From the NCBI RefSeq assembly GCF_001672755.1, contig NZ_LZKI01000189.1:81625-145624 (forward strand): a stretch of 64,000 nucleotides of DNA, read 5' to 3'. The DNA comes from Mycobacterium colombiense (GTDB taxonomy: Bacteria > Actinomycetota > Actinomycetes > Mycobacteriales > Mycobacteriaceae). A program made the position numbers and the translations under genes. Under the pieces are notes generated by a model. It ran no database searches and had not been told where the DNA came from. It saw only the letters and a program-made list of their open reading frames with translations. The stretch's first letter is position 1, and each line of letters opens with the position of its first letter. Shown in pieces: positions 1 to 8,063 of the stretch.

Positions 1-33
1 GTCGCAAATGGTGCGGTCCAGACGGATTTTCAT
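1..33 (-). CDS. Ferredoxin, N-terminal fragment (cut by window edge)
   Basis: Only the first eleven codons are present, reading MKIRLDRTICD. This looks like the start of a small mycobacterial iron-sulfur ferredoxin, whose first cluster Cys lies near residue 10. Its ATG overlaps the TGA of the NuoF-like gene by 4 bp (ATGA), so the two are translationally coupled. The pairing suggests that the flavoprotein passes electrons to this ferredoxin, for example for a P450 or Rieske system; that role is inference. The rest of the protein, and so the cluster type, is outside the window. Confidence 0.6.
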   Translation of the reverse strand, partial: MKIRLDRTICD

Positions 34-1334
34 GCTTGCCTCACAGGTTCCGCCTCGTAGGGACGGTCCGCGCGGAACGCGCCGGGTGTGCAGTCCGGAC
101 ACGTGCCGTCGAGATGCGCCGTGACTTCGTCCGGGAACTGATCGAGCAGGCTGGCGGCTATGTTGGTGGCGGCATCCAATGTTGCGCACGCGCCGCGTCC
201 GCGCAGCAGTACCGACCAACGGCGCAACCGTTCGACATCTTCTGTCGTCGCGGCGCCGTCGCGCAGCGCCCCGGCCGCCGCGGCCATCGCCGCCGTTCCG
301 TTGAAGCACGATCCGCATTGCCCGGCGTTTTCGCGGTCGAAATAAGCGAGCACCGATGCCGCGACCGCAACGGGGCAGTCGTCGGTGATGACCGAGATCG
401 CGCCGCAGCCCAAACCGCTGCCGACGCGTCGCATCGTCTCGTGGTCCAGGGTTGTCTCCAATACGGAGCGGTTGAGCAGACCGGCGAAGTAGCCGCCCAT
501 CAACGCGCCCCGCACCTGGTCGGCTGAAACACCGTGCACGGTAAGCAATTCGGTGAACCCCAAGCCGTGAGGGAGTTCGTAGAGCACCGGCGGCTTACCG
601 GCCCCGGTGATGGTGGCCAGGAAGGTGCCGGGCGACAACGTCGTGCCTTGCGACCGGTAATCAGCCGTGCCGTGGCACTGCAGGTAAGGCAGGTTCGCCA
701 GGGTCTCGACGTTGCTCACCAAGGTGGGCCGGTCGCCGACTCCCGCTTCGAAGGGGCGCGGCGGTTTGTCGGTCGGCTTGGCCGGGCCGCCGTTGATCGC
801 CCGAACGGCGGCGGTCTCCTCGCCGGCGACGTAACCCGGTTGCACGGTGAGCATGTCGACCGCGACGCCGAGCGCACCGGATTCCAGTTCGCCGAGCGCG
901 GATTCGACGCTGTGCGCCGCCTCCGGGTCGGACACGTAGATGTAGGCACGGTCGGCGGCGACGATCGTCGCGGCGAGCCGCAGCCCGTCCAGAACCAGGT
1001 GGGGTCGATTGCGCAGCAGCCAGCGGTCCTTGACCGAAGCCGGTTCGCCCTCTTCGCCATTCGCGACGACGACGGGAATACCCAGCGAGCGTCCGTTGTT
1101 GCGCACCGTCCGCAGCTTCACCGCCAGGGGAAACGCCGCGCCGCCGCGCCCGATAAGGCCGCTGGAATCGATTTCGCTCAGGAATGCGTCGGGGTCGTCA
1201 AGCGGGCGGTAGCCGCCGAGCCTGCGATAGGTTGCCAGATCTTCGCGGGCCGCACCGGTGTGCTCACTCAGCAGCCGCGGCGTGCACCCGGGGAAGGTCG
1301 CGGTGGTGATGGTTGTGGACTCGGTGGTGTTCAA
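30..1334 (-). CDS. NuoF-like NADH-binding flavoprotein (putative ferredoxin reductase)
   Basis: 434 aa, related to the 51-kDa NADH/FMN subunit of complex I (NuoF, with SLBB domain) but standing alone without other nuo genes. The glycine-rich motif GRGGAAFP is at residues 62-69 and ANGEEGEP at 91-98, the expected NADH/FMN-binding elements. The C-terminal iron-sulfur region has Cys340 and Cys343 and a later Cys383, but the usual third Cys of the CxxCxxC group is replaced (CGSCFNG), so the 4Fe-4S cluster may be altered or absent. Start is TTG at 1334 with a weak ribosome site. It overlaps the downstream ferredoxin by 4 bp. Likely role (inference): NAD(P)H-dependent reduction of that ferredoxin for oxygenases in the island, not respiration. 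Confidence 0.85.
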   Translation of the reverse strand: MNTTESTTITTATFPGCTPRLLSEHTGAAREDLATYRRLGGYRPLDDPDAFLSEIDSSGLIGRGGAAFPLAVKLRTVRNNGRSLGIPVVVANGEEGEPASVKDRWLLRNRPHLVLDGLRLAATIVAADRAYIYVSDPEAAHSVESALGELESGALGVAVDMLTVQPGYVAGEETAAVRAINGGPAKPTDKPPRPFEAGVGDRPTLVSNVETLANLPYLQCHGTADYRSQGTTLSPGTFLATITGAGKPPVLYELPHGLGFTELLTVHGVSADQVRGALMGGYFAGLLNRSVLETTLDHETMRRVGSGLGCGAISVITDDCPVAVAASVLAYFDRENAGQCGSCFNGTAAMAAAAGALRDGAATTEDVERLRRWSVLLRGRGACATLDAATNIAASLLDQFPDEVTAHLDGTCPDCTPGAFRADRPYEAEPVRQA

Positions 1335-1357
1335 AGCTGGCCTGCCATCGTCTTAGT

Positions 1358-1371
1358 TAGGCTTGCGCACA
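1358..1371 (+). promoter_or_regulatory. Leaderless-type promoter -10 box for the 157-aa protein
   Basis: TAGGCT (1358-1363) fits the mycobacterial TANNNT -10 consensus and lies 7 nt before the ATG at 1371, with no Shine-Dalgarno sequence. This spacing is typical of leaderless transcripts in mycobacteria. Confidence 0.45.
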
Positions 1372-1844
1372 TGCGAACTGCGGTGGTGCGTGTCAACGTC
1401 GACCCGGACAGCGTGCTCACGCCCGCGCAACTACGCGACGGCATGGCGGCCCTCCTCGAACTCGTGGCCACGGCCGGGGTGGACGTGGTCGAGAACGACC
1501 TCGTGTCCTTGCCCGCACACCGCCGCGAACTCGAACTGCTCATCGCGGCCGACGATGGCGACACGGCCAGAGACACGGCGATCGGATTGTGCGCCAGCGC
1601 GTTCGGCGGTGCTCCCGTTCCGGGCGTGATCACGTTCGTCAGCCGGGGCACCGATGACGACGCGCACGGGGTGCTGTCCGCGTTCGGGTTGACCGGTGAC
1701 ATCGAGCGCACGCCCGGCGATGACGGATTCGACATCGTCCATGTGACGCTGCGCGAGGCCGACCTCGAGCGGATTCCGGAAAGCCGGGTGCACACGGCGC
1801 TGGAGGCGTCGCTCAACTGTGAGGTCCACATCCACACTCGGTAA
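1371..1844 (+). CDS. Conserved hypothetical protein, 157 aa
   Basis: 157 aa, soluble, with no signal peptide or membrane segment. I do not recognise a named domain. It is acidic, with alternating strand/helix character. It is transcribed divergently from the NuoF-like gene with only 36 bp between them, and convergently with the alpha/beta hydrolase. The ATG at 1371 was chosen because a TANNNT -10 box lies 7 nt upstream (leaderless pattern); the frame is open further upstream but there runs antisense through the NuoF-like gene. Function unknown; any link to the redox genes rests only on position. Confidence 0.75.
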   Translation: MRTAVVRVNVDPDSVLTPAQLRDGMAALLELVATAGVDVVENDLVSLPAHRRELELLIAADDGDTARDTAIGLCASAFGGAPVPGVITFVSRGTDDDAHGVLSAFGLTGDIERTPGDDGFDIVHVTLREADLERIPESRVHTALEASLNCEVHIHTR

Positions 1845-1861
1845 TGCACCGTTTCGCGTCA

Positions 1862-2728
1862 TTACGAGCCCAGGAATTCGAGGATCGCGGGTGCCGCCTG
1901 CACCCAGGTGTCGAACATGTTGAAGTGTTGAACCCGGCCCGCGGCGCGGTCTTCGGACGCGCGCTCCCAGGCGTCCTCCGGCCACGGCGGATCGATGAGC
2001 TTTGATCCTTTGATCAGGCAGCTGACTTCCAGCGACGTCCGCTTCGGGTGGTCCATGTCGTTCTCGCCGCCGCGAATGATCAACGTGGGGACCTTGATCC
2101 GGTCGAACATCTCGTCCTCGACGCCCGGAATCGTCTGCCCCGGCTTGGAGACGAAGGCGTTGAGCCAGCGCAGCATCAGCTTGAGGAACTCGTCCTTGTC
2201 GAAGTCGAGGATCCGCTGTTTGTTGTTCGGGTTCTCCTCGATGCGCTCACGCCATTCGGCTACCTTCGCCACGCCGTCCATGCCGGTGCCGCGCACCGCC
2301 AGGATGCTGGGAATGATGTAGAAGGAGCCGAGCACGAAGGTGCCGTAGGTGCCACCGACGATGTTCCACACTACGAGCTTGGTGACCATCTCGGGGTAGA
2401 GCATCGTGGTCAGCATGGAATCCCTTGCCCCGCCGGAACCTCCGGCCAGGATGCAGCGCTCGAAGCCCAGGCCGGTGACCAGCTTATGCAGCGTCTCGGC
2501 GCGCATGTGCGACTCGCTCTGCCCGTAGAACTGCACGTCGGAGGCGCCGCAGTTGGGCCGGTCCCACAGCAGCACCCGATAGCCGCCGGCGGCCAGGGCA
2601 TCGGCCAGCGGACGCAGGCCGGGGATCTCCTTGCTGAACCGGCCGCCCGGCGTCAGGGCAATGAGATCGCCAGAGTCACCGAGGATTTCGTAGACGACGT
2701 TTCCCCCGTTGATCTCGATAGAAGGCAC
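1862..2728 (-). CDS. Alpha/beta hydrolase
   Basis: 288 aa, the usual length for an alpha/beta-hydrolase-fold enzyme. The oxyanion region (TPGGRFS, about 26-32), the DRPNCGAS turn (56-63) and the nucleophile elbow GGSGG with Ser98 are visible. An acid candidate lies in the GGENDMDH stretch near residue 220 and a His near 268. No signal peptide, so cytoplasmic. It is the fourth gene of a minus-strand run (amidohydrolase, amidohydrolase, Rieske, this gene), starting 15 bp after the Rieske stop, with GGAGAA before the ATG. Likely cleaves a C-C, ester or lactone bond in a catabolic intermediate; the substrate cannot be read from the sequence. Confidence 0.88.
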   Translation of the reverse strand: MPSIEINGGNVVYEILGDSGDLIALTPGGRFSKEIPGLRPLADALAAGGYRVLLWDRPNCGASDVQFYGQSESHMRAETLHKLVTGLGFERCILAGGSGGARDSMLTTMLYPEMVTKLVVWNIVGGTYGTFVLGSFYIIPSILAVRGTGMDGVAKVAEWRERIEENPNNKQRILDFDKDEFLKLMLRWLNAFVSKPGQTIPGVEDEMFDRIKVPTLIIRGGENDMDHPKRTSLEVSCLIKGSKLIDPPWPEDAWERASEDRAAGRVQHFNMFDTWVQAAPAILEFLGS

Positions 2729-2743
2729 CCGATTCTCCTGTAG

Positions 2744-3142
2744 TTAGGCCTGAACCAAAACGTCGTTGCCGACGACGCGCACCGGATAGGTACGGATACT
2801 CCATTCGGGCTTGACCGCGGTGGTACCCGTCGCCAGCTCGAAACCCCATTGGTGCCAGGGGCAGTAGATGTATTCCAGGTCGCGCACCATGACGGAGTCA
2901 CCCGGCGCGGTCTCGTCGACGATCGTGCGTCCCCGGGCCCGTCCCGAACACAGCGGTCCGCCTTGGTGGGGGCAGTAGTTCGCGATGGCGTAGAAGGTGC
3001 CGTTGACGTTGTAGACGCCGACGCCGTGCCGTCCGATCGGTACCAGTTTGTGTGTGCCCGGCGGGATTTCGTCTACAGTCGCGACTACATGCTCGCGGCC
3101 CTGGGCGAGACGTGGCTCGGGCCGCTTGGTTTCCTCCGTCAA
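2744..3142 (-). CDS. Small Rieske [2Fe-2S] protein
   Basis: 132 aa from a TTG start that lies just behind the stop of the upstream amidohydrolase. Rieske ligands are Cys57/His59 (CPHQGG) and Cys94/His97 (CPWHQWGF). The gap of 34 residues between the two ligand pairs is about twice the usual 15-17 and contains an extra Cys65. There is no catalytic oxygenase domain, so this is either a Rieske ferredoxin feeding an oxygenase or a specialised accessory protein. Position within the amidohydrolase/hydrolase operon supports a role in ring or acid catabolism. The frame is open far upstream, but that part overlaps the amidohydrolase and is not Rieske-like; TTG at 3142 is the best-placed start. Confidence 0.82.
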   Translation of the reverse strand: MTEETKRPEPRLAQGREHVVATVDEIPPGTHKLVPIGRHGVGVYNVNGTFYAIANYCPHQGGPLCSGRARGRTIVDETAPGDSVMVRDLEYIYCPWHQWGFELATGTTAVKPEWSIRTYPVRVVGNDVLVQA

Positions 3143-3143
3143 C

Positions 3144-4289
3144 TCAGAGCACCCGGGTCTGACCCTCGAGGACCGGAACGGTCTCGGGCAGGTGATAGGT
3201 CGCGATGCCGTTCTTGTACATGACCGCGTCGCGGGCGTGCTTGGGCAGGTGCTTGACCAACCAGCGCGGGTCGTCGAACGTCCAGTGTGGGTAGTCCGAG
3301 GAGAAGAGCAGGATCTTCTCACACTCCATCCATTCCAGCGCGCGGGTCAGTTCGGTCTTGTCTTCCGGGTAGTCCAGCGGTTGGGTGGTGAACTTGATGT
3401 GGTCCTTGACGTACTCGGACGGCTTGCGCTTGATGTCGAGCCACGACTTGCGGGCGTCGTAGATCGCGTCCATGCGCCACATCAGCGGCAGGATCCAGCT
3501 GAATGCGTGCTCGACGAAGACGATCCGCAGCGTCGGGAACCGGTCGAAGACGCCGTCGAAGATCAGGCTCATCACCTGATTGGCCGCCAGCAGCGAGTAG
3601 GTCACCATGAAGTCGTGGTTGTAGCTGGGGAACCCCACCGGCGGGATCGGCAGCTCATCGAACTGGCTGCGTGACAGGTGGCAGCTCACGGTGATGTCGT
3701 GCTTGGTGGCGGCCGCCCAGATCGGGTCGTACTTCGGGTGGCCCCAGGACGGCCGTGGCTCGGCCTTGATCAGAATCTGCGCCATGAAGGGGTGTCCGGC
3801 CCAGCGCTCGATCTCGCGGACCGACTCTTCCGGCTCCTCGATGGCGATGCAGATCGACCCGCGCCACCGTTGGTGCCAGTTGTTGTGGCTGTCCAGCCAG
3901 TGGTTGGCCTGCCAGTCGTTCAGCGCTGCCGACATCGCATGCTGCGCTTCGGGAATACGCGCCGGGTAGGCCGCGGGTTCCAGGATCGCGATGTCGGAGC
4001 CGGCCTCCATGATGAGCTGACGGAACGCCAAATCTGGGTCGCTGCAGGGGAATTCGCCGTTGGGGGGGAAGGAGTCCACACGCATCGCGTAGGAGTGTGC
4101 GTAGTCCGGGGCGTCGTAGTAGATCTGCTCACCCACGGAGCGAGTGAGGAAGTACTTGCTGCGGTACGGCTCGGGGATGTACGGGAGTAGCTCTCCGCGC
4201 TTGGGTGCCGGGTGGACATCCGAGTCGACGCAGCGGACGGCTATGCGCTCGGTAGCGGGAACCCGCTCCTGCGAATGGGTCAACGTCAT
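3144..4289 (-). CDS. Amidohydrolase family 2 protein (metal-dependent hydrolase/decarboxylase)
   Basis: 381 aa, PF04909-type TIM-barrel enzyme (family of ACMSD and gamma-resorcylate decarboxylase). Metal-site motif DSDVH is at residues 22-26 and the catalytic Asp332 in SSDYPH near the C-terminus; both are intact. The start ATG at 4289 has a strong GAGGAGA ribosome site 6 nt upstream. It follows a paralogous amidohydrolase by 29 bp, and the Rieske gene starts immediately after its stop, so the three are one operon. Expected to hydrolyse or decarboxylate a carboxylic-acid intermediate in the cytoplasm; substrate unknown. Confidence 0.9.
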   Translation of the reverse strand: MTLTHSQERVPATERIAVRCVDSDVHPAPKRGELLPYIPEPYRSKYFLTRSVGEQIYYDAPDYAHSYAMRVDSFPPNGEFPCSDPDLAFRQLIMEAGSDIAILEPAAYPARIPEAQHAMSAALNDWQANHWLDSHNNWHQRWRGSICIAIEEPEESVREIERWAGHPFMAQILIKAEPRPSWGHPKYDPIWAAATKHDITVSCHLSRSQFDELPIPPVGFPSYNHDFMVTYSLLAANQVMSLIFDGVFDRFPTLRIVFVEHAFSWILPLMWRMDAIYDARKSWLDIKRKPSEYVKDHIKFTTQPLDYPEDKTELTRALEWMECEKILLFSSDYPHWTFDDPRWLVKHLPKHARDAVMYKNGIATYHLPETVPVLEGQTRVL

Positions 4290-4318
4290 CTGGCTCTCCT
4301 CAGTCTTTCGCGATACTT

Positions 4319-5419
4319 CTACTCTGCGCTCACCCCGGCGGGAATGTCTATGCCGTAGAGCTGCGCCGCGTTGCGCCAGCACAGCTTCTCGCGCTGCTCG
4401 GCGGACAACGCGCTGGGCAGCTTCGTGACATCACCGCACTGCCAGTGTGGATAGCTCGAGCCGAACATCACCATGTCGTCTTTACCGGTGAAGCCGAACC
4501 ATTCGCCGGCGAACTCGACGTCGCCGGGGCCGTCGAGACTGCCCTGGACGAAATACACGTGACCGGGCAGGTAGTCGCTGGGAATCCGCGGGGCCCACGG
4601 TGTCTGCTCGAGGTGCGGCCTGCCGAAGGTGTCCATCCGCCAGATGAACGGCGTGATGAAATCGGCGGCGCCGTCGCCCCACACGAACTTGAGGCCGTCG
4701 AACCGCTCGAAAACTCCCTCGGCGATCATGTTCATCTGGTGGTACAGGTAGTTCAGCGCCATGAAGCTGACGTACTGCTCGTAGGTACGGGTGTTCCCGG
4801 ACGGCGTCGGCGGAAACGCGATACCCGAGCCGACTTCGATGTGCGCGGCGACTGGCAGCCCGGCGTCGACGGCGGCCTCCCAGATCGGCCAGAACTGCGG
4901 TTTGCCGTAGAGCTCGCGGGATTGCAGCGGGACACCGATCTGGACCACCCGCGGATGCGCCCGCCATTTGTCGATCTCGCGCAGCGCGCCGGGGATGTCG
5001 TCGGGGTTGACCCGGATGGTGCCGCGGAATCGCTCGCCGAACTCGCTGGACTCCAGCCAGTTCGACACCATCATCTCGTTGTGCGCGGCGTGCAGCGCGC
5101 TACCCAGGTGCCGGTCCGGCATGATGCCGCGCGCCATCGGGTGCAGGACCGCAACATCGACGCCGCGCTTCGAAAACAGTTCATTGGCAACAAAATCCGG
5201 GTCCGAACCGGGGTACTGGCGGTCCGGGCCTTCGGTGTTGGGCGCATACTCACCACCGGGGGCGCCGTACCAGTCCATCTCGTAGTCGGGGAAGCCACGG
5301 CTCTTGAACGGCTCGCGCAGGGTCTTCCGGAGCGCTTTGTTGGACGGGAAGAAGATGTGCACGCTCGCGTCGATCAACGGTGTGCTGGTGCCGTCAGCGT
5401 GTTTGATCACGAGAGCCAC
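4319..5419 (-). CDS. Amidohydrolase-like protein with degenerate metal site
   Basis: 366 aa, clearly the same family as the next gene (PF04909), but key residues differ. The N-terminal motif is DASVH (17-21) where active members have D-x-D-x-H, and the C-terminal catalytic motif reads FGSSYPH (319-325) with Ser322 in place of the Asp. It may be a non-catalytic partner that forms a heteromer with the intact paralog, or use different chemistry. Start is GTG at 5419 with GGAG upstream. It is the first gene of the minus-strand operon. A GATAAT-ACC-ATTCTC inverted repeat lies 167 bp upstream. Confidence 0.86.
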   Translation of the reverse strand: MALVIKHADGTSTPLIDASVHIFFPSNKALRKTLREPFKSRGFPDYEMDWYGAPGGEYAPNTEGPDRQYPGSDPDFVANELFSKRGVDVAVLHPMARGIMPDRHLGSALHAAHNEMMVSNWLESSEFGERFRGTIRVNPDDIPGALREIDKWRAHPRVVQIGVPLQSRELYGKPQFWPIWEAAVDAGLPVAAHIEVGSGIAFPPTPSGNTRTYEQYVSFMALNYLYHQMNMIAEGVFERFDGLKFVWGDGAADFITPFIWRMDTFGRPHLEQTPWAPRIPSDYLPGHVYFVQGSLDGPGDVEFAGEWFGFTGKDDMVMFGSSYPHWQCGDVTKLPSALSAEQREKLCWRNAAQLYGIDIPAGVSAE

Positions 5420-5582
5420 CCTTCGGCTCCGGCGGCCGAAGCCGGCCGTGCGAGGTCATATGATAGCCAATCTAACATTTTCTTCAGCGGTCCATCAATG
5501 GGTTTCCGGTAAGCATTTCGTTTAATCATCATGCCTGGTAGCGGGCGTTTTACGATCCGTTCAGCAAGTCGGGTTCTTCATT

Positions 5583-5603
5583 CCGGATAATACCATTCTC
5601 CGG
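5583..5603. promoter_or_regulatory. GAGAAT-N3-ATTCTC-type inverted repeat (operator candidate)
   Basis: Core GATAAT-ACC-ATTCTC at 5586-5600, extended to matching CCGGA/TCCGG arms, with one mismatch in the repeat. It lies in the intergenic stretch upstream of the minus-strand amidohydrolase operon that starts at 5419. It shares sequence and spacing with the sites at 8018, 16473 and 37610. Confidence 0.5.
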
Positions 5604-5659
5604 GTTGCGGGCGGATGCGATCCCAGCGGTTCGCCACCGCGAGGCTCGGCCCCGATGGG

Positions 5660-6553
5660 CTAGACGGAAGACCCACCCACTGTGACGCCGGCGGCTCGCT
5701 CGAACGGTTTGATCACCGTCGTGAAGTCGGAGTCGGGACCTTCGGCGCGGGCCAGCGCCTCCCACAGTCGGCCGATGGTCTCGGCGACCTCGGCGGGCAC
5801 GCCGAGGGCTCTGGCTTCGTCGAGATAAAGGCGCACATCCTTGAGCATCAGTCCGGTGGCAAAGCCGTAGTCGAAGGTGCGCGGCAGGATCGAGCGGGGG
5901 AACTTGTCGCGGCTCGCGCTCGTCGCACCCGATCCCGCATTGAGCACCTCGATCATCACGCCGGGATCCAGGCCGGCTTTGACGCCCATCACGACGACTT
6001 CCGCGGTGGCGGTCAAGACGTTGGCCGCCAGAATGTTGTTCGCCAGCTTCATCGTCTGCGCCGAGCCGGGCTTGTCGCCGACGTACACCGGCCGGCCCAG
6101 TGCTTCGAGCGCGGTTCGCACGGCGTCGAATTCGCGGCGCGGGCCGGATACCATCAGCGCCAGCGTCCCCTTCTCGGCGCCGCCGACGCCGCCGCTGACC
6201 GGGCTGTCCATCGCCACGATGTTGCGCTGGGCCAGCAGGCCGTGGATCTGCACCGCCATTTGGCTACCGACAGTGGACAAGTCGACGTAGCGCTTCACCC
6301 GCGCGCCTTCGATCACTCCGGCCGGACCGGTGGCCACCTCGAGTGACGCGCCCGGTGTGGGCAGGCTGGCCAGCACCGTTTCGGCGTGATCGGCGACCTC
6401 TTTGGGCGACGACGCCGGGCGCGCCCCCAGGGCGACGACGCGCTCGAGGGCCTCGCCGCGCGTGTCGAAGGCGACGACGTCATGTTTTTCTTCAATGAGG
6501 CGACATGCCATGGGAAAGCCCATGTTTCCCAGCCCGATGAACCCGACGTCCAC
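5660..6553 (-). CDS. 3-hydroxyisobutyrate dehydrogenase family NAD(P)-dependent oxidoreductase
   Basis: 297 aa, the normal length for the beta-hydroxyacid dehydrogenase family. The N-terminal dinucleotide motif GFIGLGNMG is at residues 4-12, the substrate loop DSPVSGG at 116-122, and the catalytic Lys169 in GSAQTMKLANN. Start is GTG at 6553, directly before the Rossmann motif; the long open frame upstream runs through the next gene and is not part of the protein. It lies 52 bp after the carboxymuconolactone-decarboxylase-like gene and is probably co-transcribed. Oxidises a 3-hydroxy acid or reduces a related semialdehyde; exact substrate unknown. Confidence 0.9.
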   Translation of the reverse strand: MDVGFIGLGNMGFPMACRLIEEKHDVVAFDTRGEALERVVALGARPASSPKEVADHAETVLASLPTPGASLEVATGPAGVIEGARVKRYVDLSTVGSQMAVQIHGLLAQRNIVAMDSPVSGGVGGAEKGTLALMVSGPRREFDAVRTALEALGRPVYVGDKPGSAQTMKLANNILAANVLTATAEVVVMGVKAGLDPGVMIEVLNAGSGATSASRDKFPRSILPRTFDYGFATGLMLKDVRLYLDEARALGVPAEVAETIGRLWEALARAEGPDSDFTTVIKPFERAAGVTVGGSSV

Positions 6554-6605
6554 GTCGGGCCCCTTATCCCGATGGTGGCGACCCGCTGCGCCCGGCTCCG
6601 CCGCG

Positions 6606-6998
6606 CTAGCGATCGCCACTGTCCCGGTCCAGTTCGGCGAACGCCTCGTTCGCGATGCGAAAGCTGTCGACGGCGGCCGGCACGCCGGCGTAGATGGCCA
6701 CCTGCAGGAAGACCTCGCGGATTTCCTCACGGGTGACACCGTTGGTCAGCGCCGCCTTGACGTGGGTGCGTAATTCGTTGGGCCGGTTGAGCGCCGAGAT
6801 CATCGCCAAGTTGAGCATGCTGCGGGTCTTGCGCGGCAGCTCCTCGCGCCCCCACACGGCACCCCAGCAATATTCGGTGACGAGGTCTTGCAGCGGCCCG
6901 GTGAAGTCGTCCGCGTTGGCCAATGCGCGGTTGACGTACTCCTCGCCCAGCACCTCGGAGCGGATGTGGAGCCCCCGCCGGTAGGTTTCGCGATCCAA
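6606..6998 (-). CDS. Carboxymuconolactone decarboxylase (PcaC/AhpD-like) family protein
   Basis: 130 aa, typical PcaC length. The family signature is visible as LPRKTRSMLNLAM (about 54-66), a His at 79 in the ELRTHVKAAL helix, and REEIREVFLQ followed by YAGVPAAVDS. It lacks the CxxC of AhpD-type peroxidase partners, so it is nearer to the PcaC type. Start TTG at 6998 is fixed by an excellent AAGGAGG ribosome site 5 nt upstream; an upstream frame extension shows no homology. It is followed by the 3-hydroxyisobutyrate-dehydrogenase-like gene. Likely a decarboxylase or isomerase acting on a ring-cleavage or lactone intermediate (inference). Confidence 0.87.
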   Translation of the reverse strand: MDRETYRRGLHIRSEVLGEEYVNRALANADDFTGPLQDLVTEYCWGAVWGREELPRKTRSMLNLAMISALNRPNELRTHVKAALTNGVTREEIREVFLQVAIYAGVPAAVDSFRIANEAFAELDRDSGDR

Positions 6999-7257
6999 TG
7001 TTTCCTCCTTCGGGTCAGGGCAGCCGCCCGTGTCGGTGTCGTTTGCCACCGCCGAAGTGTCGATTGCCTGAGCGCAGTCTTGCACCGTAGCCGCTCTGTG
7101 GGGTCTACAGTCGAGAATCAAATGGACCCGCCCGCTCGCGTCCTCGTTCCCGTCGAGAGACTGCCGGCACATGGCTGCAGGCCAATTCCTTTGCAGCGGC
7201 CGGTGATACAGGTACTTGCGGTGGAGGTCATGGGCGACCCGGAGTAGAGGAGCGGCA

Positions 7258-7920
7258 ATGACCGGAGCAAGCGCGGACATCTGGGAAGTGATGTCGACGG
7301 CCCGAACGATCCGGCGCTTCACCGACGAGCCGGTGGACGATGCGACTCTGGCGCGCTGCCTCGAGGCGGCCAGGTGGGCCCCCTCCGGCGCCAACGCGCA
7401 GGGCTGGCGTTTCGTGGTGTTGCGCTCGCCCGAGCAGCGGGCCGTGGTGGCCAAGGCCGCGGCCCACGCGCTGGAAGTGATCGAGCCGGTCTACGGCATG
7501 AGCCGGCCCGCCGCCGACGACAACAGCCGCCGCGCCCGCACCTACCGTGCGACGTACGAATTGCACGACCGCGCCGGTGAATTCACCTCGGTGCTGTTCG
7601 CCCAGGCGCACTACCCGACCGCGTCGGAACTGCTGCTCGGCGGCTCGATCTTTCCCGCCATGCAGAACTTTCTGCTGGCCGCGCGCGCCCAGGGCCTCGG
7701 CGCCTGCCTGACCAGCTGGGCCTCGTATGGCGGTGAACAGCTGCTGAGGGAAGCCGTCGGCATACCAGAGGGCTGGATGGTCGCCGGCCACATCGTGGTC
7801 GGGTGGCCGAAGGGCAATCACGGGCCGCTGCGCCGCCGCCCGCTTGCCGAGTTCGTGAACCTCGACCGCTGGGACAACGCCGCCGACGCGCTGGTCGACG
7901 GTGCTCGAGCCCCCGGCTAG
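7258..7920 (+). CDS. Nitroreductase family FMN oxidoreductase
   Basis: 220 aa, nitroreductase fold. The FMN-phosphate-binding RTIRRFTDEP segment near residue 15, WAPSGANAQGW near 40 and the C-terminal GACLTSW/GWPKG segments are present. Start ATG at 7258 has an AGAGGAG ribosome site. No signal peptide. It is transcribed away from the carboxymuconolactone-decarboxylase pair and lies upstream of the acyl-CoA dehydrogenase pair. Could reduce nitro groups, quinones or enones, or act as an F420/FMN-linked dehalogenase-type enzyme; the substrate cannot be assigned. Confidence 0.88.
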   Translation: MTGASADIWEVMSTARTIRRFTDEPVDDATLARCLEAARWAPSGANAQGWRFVVLRSPEQRAVVAKAAAHALEVIEPVYGMSRPAADDNSRRARTYRATYELHDRAGEFTSVLFAQAHYPTASELLLGGSIFPAMQNFLLAARAQGLGACLTSWASYGGEQLLREAVGIPEGWMVAGHIVVGWPKGNHGPLRRRPLAEFVNLDRWDNAADALVDGARAPG

Positions 7921-8017
7921 CAGGGCGCTCGAAGCGTTTGGCCCGGCGAGTCGGGCGCTCGGCGGGGTGGCCGTTTGATACCCCATGCCCGGAATGCGAG
8001 ATTATTACTTCCGCAAC

Positions 8018-8034
8018 CGAGAATGTTATTCTCG
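8018..8034. promoter_or_regulatory. GAGAAT-N3-ATTCTC perfect inverted repeat upstream of fadE pair
   Basis: CGAGAAT-GTT-ATTCTCG is a perfect 7-3-7 palindrome ending 29 nt before the start of the first acyl-CoA dehydrogenase. Its position at or just below the promoter would suit a repressor of the TetR type. The same motif occurs before the amidohydrolase at 37647 and, imperfectly, elsewhere in the island. Confidence 0.65.
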
Positions 8035-8063
8035 CCTGACAGTCACGACGAGAGGCGGCGCGG

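Noticed and set aside
534..1370. Long open frame on the plus strand leading into the 157-aa protein
   Set aside because: It runs antisense through the NuoF-like gene and has Arg/Gly-rich shadow composition; the supported start is 1371.
7113..7127. GAGAAT half-site upstream of the carboxymuconolactone-decarboxylase gene
   Set aside because: The second half (ATGGAC) matches the consensus at only three of six positions, so it was not counted in the regulon.
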